The notes under the pieces are model-generated. The model was given only the letters and a program-made list of their open reading frames with translations, did no database searches and was not told where the DNA came from. From positions 1 to 64,000 of the forward strand of contig NZ_VOLR01000009.1 of the NCBI RefSeq assembly GCF_007954355.1: a stretch of DNA of 64,000 bases, written 5' to 3'. Both the position numbers and the translations under genes were made by a program. The number at the start of each line of letters is the position of its first letter. Position 1 is the first letter of the stretch. Source of the stretch: Colwellia hornerae. Its GTDB lineage: Bacteria; Pseudomonadota; Gammaproteobacteria; Enterobacterales; Alteromonadaceae. Below, one piece after another: positions 1-7,489 of this stretch.

Positions 1-72
1 TAATTGAATAGCGTTGACTTTAAAGTCGTTTGAATACTTCCAAGTTCGTCTTGGATTGTTGTACTTGGGCAT
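1..72 (-). CDS. IS3-family transposase OrfA, N-terminal fragment (partial)
   Basis: The first 24 codons from ATG at 72 read MPKYNNPRRTWKYSNDFKVN and then AIQL before the window ends. This is the recognisable beginning of IS3-group helix-turn-helix OrfA proteins, where YS(x)DFK(x)xAV(x)L opens the first helix of the DNA-binding domain. Only the start is visible, so completeness and the frameshift to OrfB cannot be judged. Confidence 0.7.
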   Translation of the reverse strand, partial: MPKYNNPRRTWKYSNDFKVNAIQL

Positions 73-126
73 AAGACACCTCATCTTTAGTTAGATTTTG
101 GTGTCCGTTTTATCGGGGGAGGATCA
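1..126 (-). mobile_element. IS3-family insertion sequence, left end only (runs off window)
   Basis: Read on the minus strand, an IS3-like terminus starts at 126 with TGATCCTCCCCC and continues into a short leader and a transposase start codon at 72. IS3-family ends characteristically begin TGA and carry a C-rich block followed by GGACAC-like sequence, which is what is seen (ACGGACACC). Three bases GGG (127-129) adjoin the end and could be part of a target duplication, but the other end is outside the window. The element sits inside an attC site, so it inserted into the cassette array after that array formed. Family assignment is by recognition of the end and the transposase N-terminus. Confidence 0.75.
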
Positions 127-153
127 GGGTCCGTTTGAGTAACTTGTTATAAC
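127..153 (-). repeat. attC recombination site interrupted by the IS element
   Basis: On the minus strand the R-box ATAACAAG is followed by TTACTCAAACGGAC, matching the 5' half of the attC sites at 1051-1151 and 2895-2992. The rest of the site is replaced by the IS3 end at 126. It is the attC expected downstream of the cassette gene at 167-1039. Confidence 0.65.
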
Positions 154-166
154 TTTTATACACCAA

Positions 167-1039
167 TCAGCTTTCTTTCTTTAACACAATTTCAATATTT
201 GAGTTACCCAAAATTAATATCATAGTATCTCCTGAGAAAGAAGAAATAGTATTGGTTTCTTTGGTTCTGCTCTCTTTATTTGTCGGTTTACCATAAAGGT
301 ACGTCCAACTAATTTCGTTATTTGAAATAAAGAAAACCCCTGAGTTTACGCTATCTTTTTTACCCTCTATTGAATCTTTACGGGCAAACGTTAAATCTGC
401 CTTTAACTCAAAAATGACTTGAACAACTTTATCGTCTTTGTTTACATATTGCCCATTCCATATTCCAATGTATTTATCTTCATTTTTAATAACTAAAGGG
501 ATTATATTTGAAGTAGGAAAATGTGATGTTTTAAGTATGCTAATGACTTCTGATAGAAGAACGTTCGCTCCGTTATCCGAAGTTGGTGTTGCAAAGGCTA
601 AATAGGAGTTTTTGTGGTCTGTAATAAAATGAACCAGTTGTTTCCTTGTTTCTTGTTCACCCTTTGGTATAAATGAAATTTCAATATAATTTAAATCAAA
701 CTTCCCATTTGATTTGTAGTTACCTTTATCTAATAGATTGAAAGAACCTGTTTCACTTGCAGCATTAATATCTCTAGTAAAACCAGAAATCCATTTTTCG
801 GCATTAAGCCAACCAGCCGGTAATTTGCTAAACGCGACAAAGTATTGGAATTCATCTCCATTCCAACCAGCTAATACATTTTCAGTTTCATCATATTCTG
901 GGATTACCTGAAAAGTTAGATCTAAAGTTTCCATTAGATCTATTGCCAATCCATCAGCAACTACTTGAGAATCAGAATAAGCATGAGAGGAATAAACCAT
1001 AACGATTACCAAAAGAAAACAAATTTTAAAATTAGACAC
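167..1039 (-). CDS. Hypothetical secreted protein, integron cassette gene
   Basis: About 290 residues. The frame is open from a TTG at 1051, but the GTG at 1039 gives a clean start, MSNFKICFLLVIVMVYSSHA, which is a typical signal peptide with a cleavage site after SHA or nearby; export to the periplasm is inferred. The mature part contains no catalytic motif I recognise. Its C-terminal third (IGIWNGQYVNKDDKVVQVIF onward) alternates hydrophobic residues in a beta-rich pattern and could be a small barrel-like domain. The gene begins just inside the R-box of the attC at 1051-1151 and ends just before another attC, so it fills a whole cassette in normal orientation. Function unknown. Confidence 0.7.
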   Translation of the reverse strand: MSNFKICFLLVIVMVYSSHAYSDSQVVADGLAIDLMETLDLTFQVIPEYDETENVLAGWNGDEFQYFVAFSKLPAGWLNAEKWISGFTRDINAASETGSFNLLDKGNYKSNGKFDLNYIEISFIPKGEQETRKQLVHFITDHKNSYLAFATPTSDNGANVLLSEVISILKTSHFPTSNIIPLVIKNEDKYIGIWNGQYVNKDDKVVQVIFELKADLTFARKDSIEGKKDSVNSGVFFISNNEISWTYLYGKPTNKESRTKETNTISSFSGDTMILILGNSNIEIVLKKES

Positions 1040-1050
1040 AGGATGTCCCA

Positions 1051-1151
1051 AAGTTATAACGCCCCACTAAGAGGCAAATGATAGTTGGTTAAAATAAGCG
1101 ACGCAGGAGCAAAAACCAACTGTTATTTGTCCTTTTGAGTGACTTGTTATG
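1051..1151 (-). repeat. attC site (about 100 bp)
   Basis: On the minus strand it runs from ATAACAAGTCACTCAAAAGG to CCTCTTAGTGGGGCGTTATA, with an internal inverted pair CAGTTGG/CCAACT. The TAACAA...GGGCGTTA outline is that of Vibrio-type attC repeats, which fixes the polarity of the array as minus strand. This site belongs to the toxin-antitoxin cassette at 1152-1733. Confidence 0.85.
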
Positions 1152-1206
1152 TTTACAAGACTACAATAGACTTAATTAAAGACCCTTTTACAGTACTGAG
1201 TAACGT

Positions 1207-1455
1207 ATGACAACTAGAATACTAACCGAAGCAGCAGCAAGTATTAGTGAATTAAAAGCTAACCCAATGAAAGTAGCACTAAGTGCAAATGGAGAGCCTA
1301 TTGCTGTATTAAATAGAAATGAACCTGCTTTTTATTGCGTACCAGCAGAGACTTATGAATTTTTAATGGATCATATTGAAGATTTAGAGTTATTGGCAAT
1401 CACCGAAAGCAGAAGAAATGAAACAACAATCAAGGTTAGTTTAAATGACCTATGA
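1207..1455 (+). CDS. stbD: Phd/YefM-family antitoxin (StbD-like)
   Basis: 82 residues. The conserved block ISELKANPMKVALSANGEPI followed by AVLNRNEPAFYCVP is the DNA-binding and dimer core of StbD-type Phd/YefM antitoxins; the acidic C-terminal tail (about 55-82) would wrap the toxin. The ATG at 1207 follows a short leader with AT-rich promoter-like sequence, so the pair seems to have its own promoter and probably autoregulates. The coding direction is opposite to the attC polarity of the cassette, unlike its neighbours. The 3' end overlaps the toxin gene by 11 bp, as expected for translational coupling. Confidence 0.9.
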   Translation: MTTRILTEAAASISELKANPMKVALSANGEPIAVLNRNEPAFYCVPAETYEFLMDHIEDLELLAITESRRNETTIKVSLNDL

Positions 1456-1732
1456 GCTTGAATTTAAAAAGTCAGCTCTAAAGGAATGGAAAAAACTTGG
1501 AGCAACTGTCCAAACACAATTTAAAAAGAAATTAGCTGAAGTTATAGAAACCCCACACATTCAAAGTGCGAAGTTATCTGGGGCTAATGAATTATACAAA
1601 ATCAAGTTAAGACAAGTAGGTTATCGTTTAGTCTACGAAGTAAACGATGAGATAATTACTGTTACCGTAATATCAGTTGGGAAAAGAGATAAAGGGAATG
1701 TTTACAAGGTTGCAATGCGCCGAGCCAATTAA
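1445..1732 (+). CDS. stbE: RelE/StbE-family toxin
   Basis: 95 residues, the usual length for RelE/StbE toxins. The N-terminus MTYELEFKKSALKEWKKL and the central LYKIKLRQVGYRLVYEV are the classic RelE fold signatures; the end ISVGKRDKGNVYKVA carries the conserved basic residues and tyrosine used by ribosome-dependent mRNA interferases of this family. It should cleave mRNA on the ribosome unless bound by the antitoxin encoded at 1207-1455. The gene stops a few bases before the next attC site, so both genes are the entire cassette content. It appears intact. Confidence 0.9.
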   Translation: MTYELEFKKSALKEWKKLGATVQTQFKKKLAEVIETPHIQSAKLSGANELYKIKLRQVGYRLVYEVNDEIITVTVISVGKRDKGNVYKVAMRRAN

Positions 1733-1733
1733 T

Positions 1734-1785
1734 AAACATAACGCCTAACCAACTGTTTTTTGTCCTTGTTTAATTTCTTGTTATA
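1734..1785 (-). repeat. Short attC site (about 50 bp)
   Basis: Flanked by ATAACAAG and GGCGTTATG on the minus strand, with CAGTTGG retained, but the second half seen in the 100-bp sites is missing and the central part is reduced. The TAA of its R-box serves as the stop codon of the acetyltransferase gene at 1781-2338. Whether it is still recombinogenic cannot be told from sequence. Confidence 0.7.
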
Positions 1786-2338
1786 TTTCACAGTACTCGG
1801 ACTGAATTAACCCAAAGCATTTAAGGTCGTGAAACTGGTTTTTCCAGTAACCACTTTGGCGTCTTACGCCTTCCTCTTTGAAACCAACCTTTAGAAGCAG
1901 TGATTCAGATGCTAAGTTCCCAGGAACGGTATCGCCTTGAATACGATTAAGTTTACCGCAAGGTAATTCACCTAAAAAGGCTGCTTTAACTATTCGATGG
2001 ACTGCTTCAGTGGTCAAACCCATGCCCCAATACTTAGGCAATAAATCATATCCAAGTACGGCATTTTTCATTTTGGGACTCCAATTATTAAAGCCACAAG
2101 TTCCGATAAATTGATCTGTTTCTTTTAGGCGAATAGCCCAACGAATACCAGCGTTTTCATTAAAGCGAGAGTTAAAGAACTCTATTAAGTTACTCGCTTG
2201 TGATAGTTCAGTGAAAGCTTCCAAATCATAATATTCGACAACTGAATTGTCCGAGAACAACTCAAATAAGCTAGTTGAGTCTTCTTTAGATAATTTATCT
2301 AACCTTAAGCTATTTGTCTCTAAAACTGGAAATGACAA
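1781..2338 (-). CDS. GNAT-family N-acetyltransferase (RimJ/RimL-like), cassette gene
   Basis: The frame opens upstream at a GTG within the attC, but a TTG at 2338 preceded by GGAGG at 7 bp spacing is the better start and gives 185 residues. ETNSLRLDKL at the N-terminus, GTCGFNNWSPKMKNAVLGYD and the acetyl-CoA loop region LLPKYWGMGLTTEAVHRIVK are typical of RimJ/RimL-type acetyltransferases; NLASESLLLKVGFKEEGVRR is the conserved C-terminal block. It would transfer acetyl from acetyl-CoA to an amine on a small molecule or protein; the substrate is unknown. Its stop codon is part of the downstream attC. GNAT genes are common cassette cargo. Confidence 0.88.
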   Translation of the reverse strand: MSFPVLETNSLRLDKLSKEDSTSLFELFSDNSVVEYYDLEAFTELSQASNLIEFFNSRFNENAGIRWAIRLKETDQFIGTCGFNNWSPKMKNAVLGYDLLPKYWGMGLTTEAVHRIVKAAFLGELPCGKLNRIQGDTVPGNLASESLLLKVGFKEEGVRRQSGYWKNQFHDLKCFGLIQSEYCEI

Positions 2339-2356
2339 CCTGAATCCTCCGTGAAA

Positions 2357-2420
2357 TATAACGCCCACTTAAGCGGAACCTAACCAACTGTTTTTGTTCC
2401 GCTTGAAGTTCTTGTTAGGC
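2357..2420 (-). repeat. attC site (about 64 bp)
   Basis: Minus-strand GCCTAACAAG at one end and GGGCGTTATA at the other, with a strong inner stem AAGCGGAAC/GTTCCGCTT and the CAGTTGG element. The 3' part of the lipoprotein gene reads straight through this site. Confidence 0.85.
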
Positions 2421-2884
2421 TTCTTTAGCAATAAAAATGAGGGATTAATAATAGCCTTACCATTGATTATTTCACTTATTTCATTATTACCAAATGAATT
2501 TGTAAGAAAAATAGGATGACCTTGAAGCTCATGACCACTTATTATTTGAATTTCAAATTCAACTCTAGCCGTGAAATCTAAATAACAATTCAGACATTTT
2601 TTTACTGCTATGATTTTTATAACACTTTTCTTAGCTAATTTACCGTAGTATTTTACATATCGCCCCGCAAAACCAGGTTGAGTTGTTACTACATACTCAT
2701 CAATATTTTCTTGAAGAGAATCATCGTAATTTACCCCATGAATTATGAATTCGACATTTGCTATATATTCCTCGCCGATCAACTCTGAATAATTTATTGA
2801 TTCACTAACATCCTCGTAACTGGCTAAAGTTGAACAACCATGTAGAGCTATGATCAAAATGATCATGGGATAAATACGATTCAT
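2369..2884 (-). CDS. Small lipoprotein, cassette gene reading through attC
   Basis: Starting at ATG 2884 (preceded by AAGGG at good spacing) the protein is 171 residues. MNRIYPMIILIIALHGCSTL is a lipoprotein signal with lipobox LHGC, so the mature protein should be lipid-anchored at Cys17. No enzyme motif is seen; two cysteines (KKCLNCYL) could form a pair. The frame does not use the TAA of the attC R-box (it reads CCT AAC AAG there) and instead continues across almost the whole attC, adding KPNKNFKRNKNSWLGSA before stopping at 2369. That basic tail is therefore encoded by the recombination site. Function unknown. Confidence 0.7.
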   Translation of the reverse strand: MNRIYPMIILIIALHGCSTLASYEDVSESINYSELIGEEYIANVEFIIHGVNYDDSLQENIDEYVVTTQPGFAGRYVKYYGKLAKKSVIKIIAVKKCLNCYLDFTARVEFEIQIISGHELQGHPIFLTNSFGNNEISEIINGKAIINPSFLLLKKPNKNFKRNKNSWLGSA

Positions 2885-2894
2885 TAAAACCCTT

Positions 2895-2992
2895 AAGCAT
2901 AACGCCCCACTAAGAAGCAAATAATAGTTGGCTAAAATGTGAAACGGAGCAGAACTAGCCAACTGTTATTTGTCCTGCTGAGTGGCTTAAGT
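2895..2992 (-). repeat. attC site with a degenerate R-box
   Basis: Very similar to the site at 1051-1151 across CCAACT/AGTTGG arms and the GTGGGGCGTTATG end. At the other end the usual TAACAAG is replaced by CTTAAGCC, so one of the two recombination boxes is damaged. It is the last clear attC towards higher coordinates. Confidence 0.75.
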
Positions 2993-3268
2993 GGCTGGCT
3001 CCAACCACTCTGCTTCAAGCCTTTGTTTTGCTGGCCTAAAAATCAATTCTGATATTACAACAGAATACAATAATGAAATAACGGCATAAAGTGTCAGTAT
3101 GAAATAAAGGTTAGCACCATTTTGAGCGTTTGAAAAAAGCAATAAAGAACTCAGTAGATATGCAACCGCTCCAGAGGCATATAAATGAATTATCTGCGTC
3201 CTTATAACCCTAACAAATATCTGCGGTGAATTTAATTTACAACCACCTAAAATAAAGCGTTTCAACAA
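2987..3268 (-). CDS. Small membrane protein, probable cassette gene
   Basis: 93 residues from a TTG at 3268; no strong ribosome site precedes it, so the start is uncertain. Two hydrophobic stretches (about 32-48 and 52-74, the latter LYFILTLYAVISLLYSVVIS) predict two membrane helices with a short polar loop, ending in a basic/acidic tail. The stop codon lies inside the damaged attC box at 2987, as is usual for cassette genes. No family recognised. Confidence 0.5.
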   Translation of the reverse strand: MLKRFILGGCKLNSPQIFVRVIRTQIIHLYASGAVAYLLSSLLLFSNAQNGANLYFILTLYAVISLLYSVVISELIFRPAKQRLEAEWLEPAT

Positions 3269-3373
3269 GGTAAAAATGGCGGTATCTATAAAGCCAAAAG
3301 AGATTATAAAATATAAACGTTTTAATATTGTCTGCTAAATTTCATGTTACTCCCTTATGAATGCCACAATTCC

Positions 3374-3892
3374 TTAGACGCAGTCCTTTTCAATGATTTG
3401 TCGACTATACATTGCTCGTTCCTTGGTTTCTCTCTCTTTATTTAGATCATTTATACAGACAACAGATTCGATAATGGCAAGATAGTCAGCAGGTAATTTT
3501 GTTTCTTTTGCTCCAACAATAACGTGATTAAGGTACCAAGAATAGGGTTTTAATGAAGGGTCTATCTTAAGTGCACAATATATTAATGCTTCGAAAGTTT
3601 CTCCCCGATCATTGTATACAGATACAATTTTTTCATTGTATCCAGATCCTAAACTTTCGGCTCGGTCTAAAATGGCTTTCTCATCTTTGTTTATCTCAAA
3701 AAGAGCGCCTATGACTATGTCATCACTATTGTTTGTCTGAAAAGAGTCACATTTACCTGAGCCATCTTTACCGCTCATATTAAAACGTAATTGGTGATTT
3801 TTAAGACTTACAGTCTCAAGCTTTTGGGCACTTGGTACCCTTTCTTGAAGTCTTAAAAGGGACATATTTGAACCATATGCAAAATACTTCAT
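3374..3892 (-). CDS. Gamma-glutamylcyclotransferase (AIG2/GGCT) family protein
   Basis: 172 residues. The N-terminal MKYFAYGSNM with YGSNM is the phosphate/substrate loop signature of the GGCT-like fold, and the acidic residue in LDRAESLGSGY matches the catalytic glutamate position of the family. GGCT enzymes release 5-oxoproline from gamma-glutamyl amino acids or act on related gamma-glutamylamines; the exact substrate is open. The ATG at 3892 has a GAGGAG-like site just upstream. GGCT genes are frequent in integron arrays, but I find no attC at its 3' side (3300-3373), so membership of the array is unproven. Confidence 0.85.
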   Translation of the reverse strand: MKYFAYGSNMSLLRLQERVPSAQKLETVSLKNHQLRFNMSGKDGSGKCDSFQTNNSDDIVIGALFEINKDEKAILDRAESLGSGYNEKIVSVYNDRGETFEALIYCALKIDPSLKPYSWYLNHVIVGAKETKLPADYLAIIESVVCINDLNKERETKERAMYSRQIIEKDCV

Positions 3893-4337
3893 TAAAACTC
3901 CTCTGCGATTATTACCTTATTACTAGGCAAATAATTGTTAATTTAAAATATAGAAGTGCAACAGTAAACGATTTTTAATTTAAAATCTTATTACTTAAAC
4001 CTAAGCCAACAAAAAATGCGCTATCGCTTTTAGTATTTTGATGATTTTTAGATAAATAACTTTAACAGTGTTGCTAGAGTTCTTAATGGGACGCGCTAAT
4101 ACATTCTTTAAAATTAAGCTTAGTCGCTACAAAGACCGATGAATAACAAGTTACCAACACAACCAACAAAAAGAAAATGGATATAACACAAAAATTCACC
4201 GCCAATCTAGATAATTAATAAAGCTGTGCTGCGCCATTATTTTACTACCTAAATGGCTAAGTCATTTGCATATAGCTTAGCTCTAATCCATTCAATTTAT
4301 TAGTATCCTTGGGCGATACATTGTTAAATAAATTTTT
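3893..4337. other. Intergenic, no gene seen
   Basis: AT-rich DNA upstream of the GGCT gene and downstream of the histidine kinase. No convincing ORF, hairpin terminator or attC was found. A short ATAACAAGTTAC at about 4141 resembles an attC box but has no partner. Confidence 0.5.
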
Positions 4338-6104
4338 TCATTCATCGAGGGGTAATGCGATAACAAATTGTGTAGATTCATCGACAGTACTAAAACAGGC
4401 AACTTTACCGTTCAAGCTTTGAGTCACTAGATTATAGAGAATACTTAACCCTAAACCAGATCCTTTTTGCCGCTGCGTTGTATAAAAAGGCTCAAACACC
4501 TTTTCTATCTCCCCCACTTCAATACCACAGCCATTATCTTGCACGGTGAGCATCAACATTTCATTTTGTACTTTAAAACTTATTTTGATTTGACCATTAA
4601 TTATTTCTTTAAATGCATGAGTTAACGCGTTATCAATCAAAATTGTTACTATTTGTGCAATAGTACCAGGAGATGTTAAAAGTGGAAAATCTTCATCTCC
4701 TGATAAAAATATTTTTATATTCTTTTCACTTACTCGAGGTGACAATGTCGAAATAATGTCATTTAAATATTTAAAGAAGTTAATCGTGCGTTTTTCATCA
4801 TTTGATTGATCTACAGCTATCATCTGAAAATTTCTTACCAGCTCTGATGCCCGCTCTAAATTACGCAAAATTATATCGCTACTACCAATCAAACTATTAC
4901 ATTGATTAACAAACGTAGTGCGTTTGATTTTTCCACTTTCAACGGCTTTTTTAATCAGTAATGCGCTATGTTCTAAATTACTAGCGCCTGTTACGGCAAT
5001 ACCAAGAGGCGTATTGATCTCATGGGCAACACCGGCGACTAAATTACCTAAGGCTGCCATTTTTTCAGACTCAACAAGTTGGTCTTGCGTCGACTTTAAT
5101 GATTCAAATGCTACTGCTAATTTTTTGTTAGTTTGGCTTAGCTCTTGAGTACGTTCTTCTACTTTTTCTTCTAATTCATCTCTAGCTTTACTTAACTCAA
5201 CCTGCATATTTTTTAATTCAGAAATATCGTCGTAAGTCCCAACAATACCAATAACCTCATTAAACTCATTAAACTCATTTATAATTGGGCGCTTAGACGT
5301 ACGTAACCAAATAGTCTTTCCATTAGCATGTGTTTGAGGCTCTTCAGAAGCAATTAAATGCTCTCTTGAGACCATTGTATTAGCGTCATCTGAACGATAC
5401 AGTTCTGCTTGTTCAGGAAATATATCAAAGTCAGTCACTCCGATAATCTCAGAGGGTGAATTAAGATGGGCATCATTTGAAAAAGCTTTGTTACTTCCTA
5501 AATAAACTGATTCTCTATTTTTCCAAAAAACCCGCTGTGGCATTAAATTCAATACGGTTTGAAAGGTGTTTATTTGTGTGATTTTTTGCCTATTTGTATG
5601 GGCAGCATCAAAAACATAATGAATAAATTGATAAAGAGGGCTAGATGTTTTAATCACGGTATTTGACGTATTCGATTGATAGCTGATTACGCCTATAAGC
5701 TCATTAGCTACGGAAAAGGGTAACACAAAACAATTATCGTTTTGAGAATCGCTAAAATCTGTATTGTTTAAAAAACTAACGTTTACTTGGCTTTTACTTT
5801 GCTGTACTTCTTGTAATTGATTACTTAACAATCGGATAGTATTAGGCAAATCGCTTTGATTAACATTAACAGCGACACGCTGCTCACTTGGCTGATTATC
5901 TTGTGTTTGCAAACAATAACTATTGTAATGCGACTTTTTGTTTTGAATATCGTTGAAAACTACGGTAAAAGTAATAAATGGACTATTTAAAAGGACAGCC
6001 AGCTTTTTCATCGCGAAAGAAAAATGTTTTGTTTTTGTAAAATTGGTTTCTGAATCTAATGATAATAAACGTATAAATTCTAACTGTTCTTGGCTTCTAG
6101 TCAC
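4338..6104 (-). CDS. PAS-domain sensor histidine kinase (orphan)
   Basis: 588 residues, cytoplasmic (no membrane helix). A GAF-like N-terminal region (about 1-170) is followed by a PAS domain (about 185-297) with KTIWLRTSKRPI, a coiled-coil linker (about 298-345), the phosphoacceptor H-box GVAHEINTPLG near residue 360, and the ATPase domain with N-box LIDNALTHAF, G1 DNGCGIE and G2 GSGLGLSI. All catalytic motifs look intact. It should autophosphorylate at the histidine and pass phosphate to a response regulator, but none is adjacent, so it is an orphan kinase; the signal is unknown. Gene stands alone with about 190 bp to the next gene. Confidence 0.9.
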   Translation of the reverse strand: MTRSQEQLEFIRLLSLDSETNFTKTKHFSFAMKKLAVLLNSPFITFTVVFNDIQNKKSHYNSYCLQTQDNQPSEQRVAVNVNQSDLPNTIRLLSNQLQEVQQSKSQVNVSFLNNTDFSDSQNDNCFVLPFSVANELIGVISYQSNTSNTVIKTSSPLYQFIHYVFDAAHTNRQKITQINTFQTVLNLMPQRVFWKNRESVYLGSNKAFSNDAHLNSPSEIIGVTDFDIFPEQAELYRSDDANTMVSREHLIASEEPQTHANGKTIWLRTSKRPIINEFNEFNEVIGIVGTYDDISELKNMQVELSKARDELEEKVEERTQELSQTNKKLAVAFESLKSTQDQLVESEKMAALGNLVAGVAHEINTPLGIAVTGASNLEHSALLIKKAVESGKIKRTTFVNQCNSLIGSSDIILRNLERASELVRNFQMIAVDQSNDEKRTINFFKYLNDIISTLSPRVSEKNIKIFLSGDEDFPLLTSPGTIAQIVTILIDNALTHAFKEIINGQIKISFKVQNEMLMLTVQDNGCGIEVGEIEKVFEPFYTTQRQKGSGLGLSILYNLVTQSLNGKVACFSTVDESTQFVIALPLDE

Positions 6105-6295
6105 TCAAGTGCCCTTTCTTTGTTATACCCCCTTTTAAATATATATGATGATTGAAATTAAGCATAATTATATATTTTTTGCTAATCTACAATGACCACA
6201 AAGATGAGTTTCCATTAGATAAGTAATGCCTAACACCCGCTTTATAGCATTAGTGTCTGATAGACATATCTCGGTTAGGGGAATATTTTAAACAA

Positions 6296-6895
6296 CTACT
6301 CTTTATTTTTAACATAAAGCCGTATACCCAAAATAGTCAAGGTTACCAATAGCACTAAACCTAAGACGCCAAAAACTAAATTTACACTTTTAAATGGAGT
6401 CCATTGTAGATAATGAATTTTATAAAGTATGTTTATTAACTTTGTATCATCACCTTTTTGGCTCAATCTTAAACTTAACCAATCAAGATTTATTACAACT
6501 CCTGTGCTAGTTTTCGCCTTGGTACCATCAATAGAAATAATATCCCCATAACGCTCTTTATTTATTGAAAGTGCATCTTCGATAAGCAGTTTATATTCTA
6601 GACTACTTATCACCTCTTTAGCTTGCAAAGAAATAGGGTCTAAGTGTTCAGTTTTTCCATTTAATTTCACCAGTAAATGATGACCTAAAATGGTTTTAAT
6701 TAACCGAACTTCATGCCATTTTTTATCTGGTTTAACTAATAATTGTGTTTCTAAGGGGTAGGTTTTTAATGATAATTGCTCATAAGCCCCCTTGTAACCT
6801 GGTTTAATAAAAAATATTACCCCGGTGATTGTCCAGCCAAACATTGGCAATATAAGGATCAGACCTATCAGTCTATGTATTTTTCTACTTGTCAT
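6296..6895 (-). CDS. PepSY-associated TM protein
   Basis: 199 residues with the layout of PepSY_TM proteins: first membrane helix about 10-30 (LIGLILILPMFGWTITGVIF) right after a conserved RKIHRLIG, a periplasmic region with PepSY-like strands, a second HY-type motif (YKIHYLQWTPFK) and a last helix about 172-192. HR and HY histidines next to the helices are typical of this family, which is often linked to iron uptake or respiratory flavoprotein systems. No such partner genes are adjacent, so the role is open. Confidence 0.75.
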   Translation of the reverse strand: MTSRKIHRLIGLILILPMFGWTITGVIFFIKPGYKGAYEQLSLKTYPLETQLLVKPDKKWHEVRLIKTILGHHLLVKLNGKTEHLDPISLQAKEVISSLEYKLLIEDALSINKERYGDIISIDGTKAKTSTGVVINLDWLSLRLSQKGDDTKLINILYKIHYLQWTPFKSVNLVFGVLGLVLLVTLTILGIRLYVKNKE

Positions 6896-7054
6896 TTTAT
6901 CTATCTTATTGTTAAAAGCTTCATGGTAATATTAACCGCGATAACACTCTATTAAGTGACGAGATACCATGGGTTAAAATCACGTAAAACGAGCGAGAGT
7001 TAATTGTCGGGCATCTTTTAGCTGATAATTATATGTAAACTGCTGATATAACTA

Positions 7055-7291
7055 CTATAAAAAATTCAGTGGCAATAGTAAACCTATAATTAAAGCCACA
7101 AAGCCAAGGTATTGACCAAAAGTAGAATTATCATGATGCGTTTTTTTTAATCGAGTCAGCTCAGCACCATTAAGATCAGCGCAATGGCTACATTTATCTA
7201 ATGATTGGACATAATATAACTCACATCTATTACAGCGTTTTTGCTTTGACTGTTTAGACCTCCAAGTTGAAGTTAACCCTATCGATATTAT
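7055..7291 (-). CDS. Small zinc-ribbon membrane protein with no canonical start
   Basis: The frame (stop TAG at 7055, open up to the TAA at 7301-7303) encodes RCNRCELYYVQSLDKCSHCA, a CxxC-x11-CxxC zinc ribbon, then a basic/polar linker and one C-terminal membrane helix (GFVALIIGLLLPL). The pattern looks like a real small protein of the kind found in other Alteromonadales. There is no ATG, GTG or TTG in frame before the first cysteine pair; AAAAGGAAT precedes an ATA ATA pair (7286-7291), so a rare ATA/ATT start or a decayed start is possible. An out-of-frame ATG lies just upstream. Function unknown. Confidence 0.45.
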   Translation of the reverse strand: MISIGLTSTWRSKQSKQKRCNRCELYYVQSLDKCSHCADLNGAELTRLKKTHHDNSTFGQYLGFVALIIGLLLPLNFL

Positions 7292-7489
7292 AAATTCCTT
7301 TTATAGATAGCTTCATTGAGAGCAAATATTTTGTAGCTAAAATCTTATATTGAATTGTCTACGATTAAAAGTGAATATCAACGCTTAACGTTAGATTATA
7401 ATTAATTAGTGGGTAGGTTCATCATCATATTAGCTGCGATACTGGGTACACATAGTAAAAAGTTGCTAACAGTTAAACAGGCGTATTTA

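Noticed and set aside
4141-4165. ATAACAAGTTACC like an attC box
   Set aside because: No partner box or hairpin arms within 150 bp.
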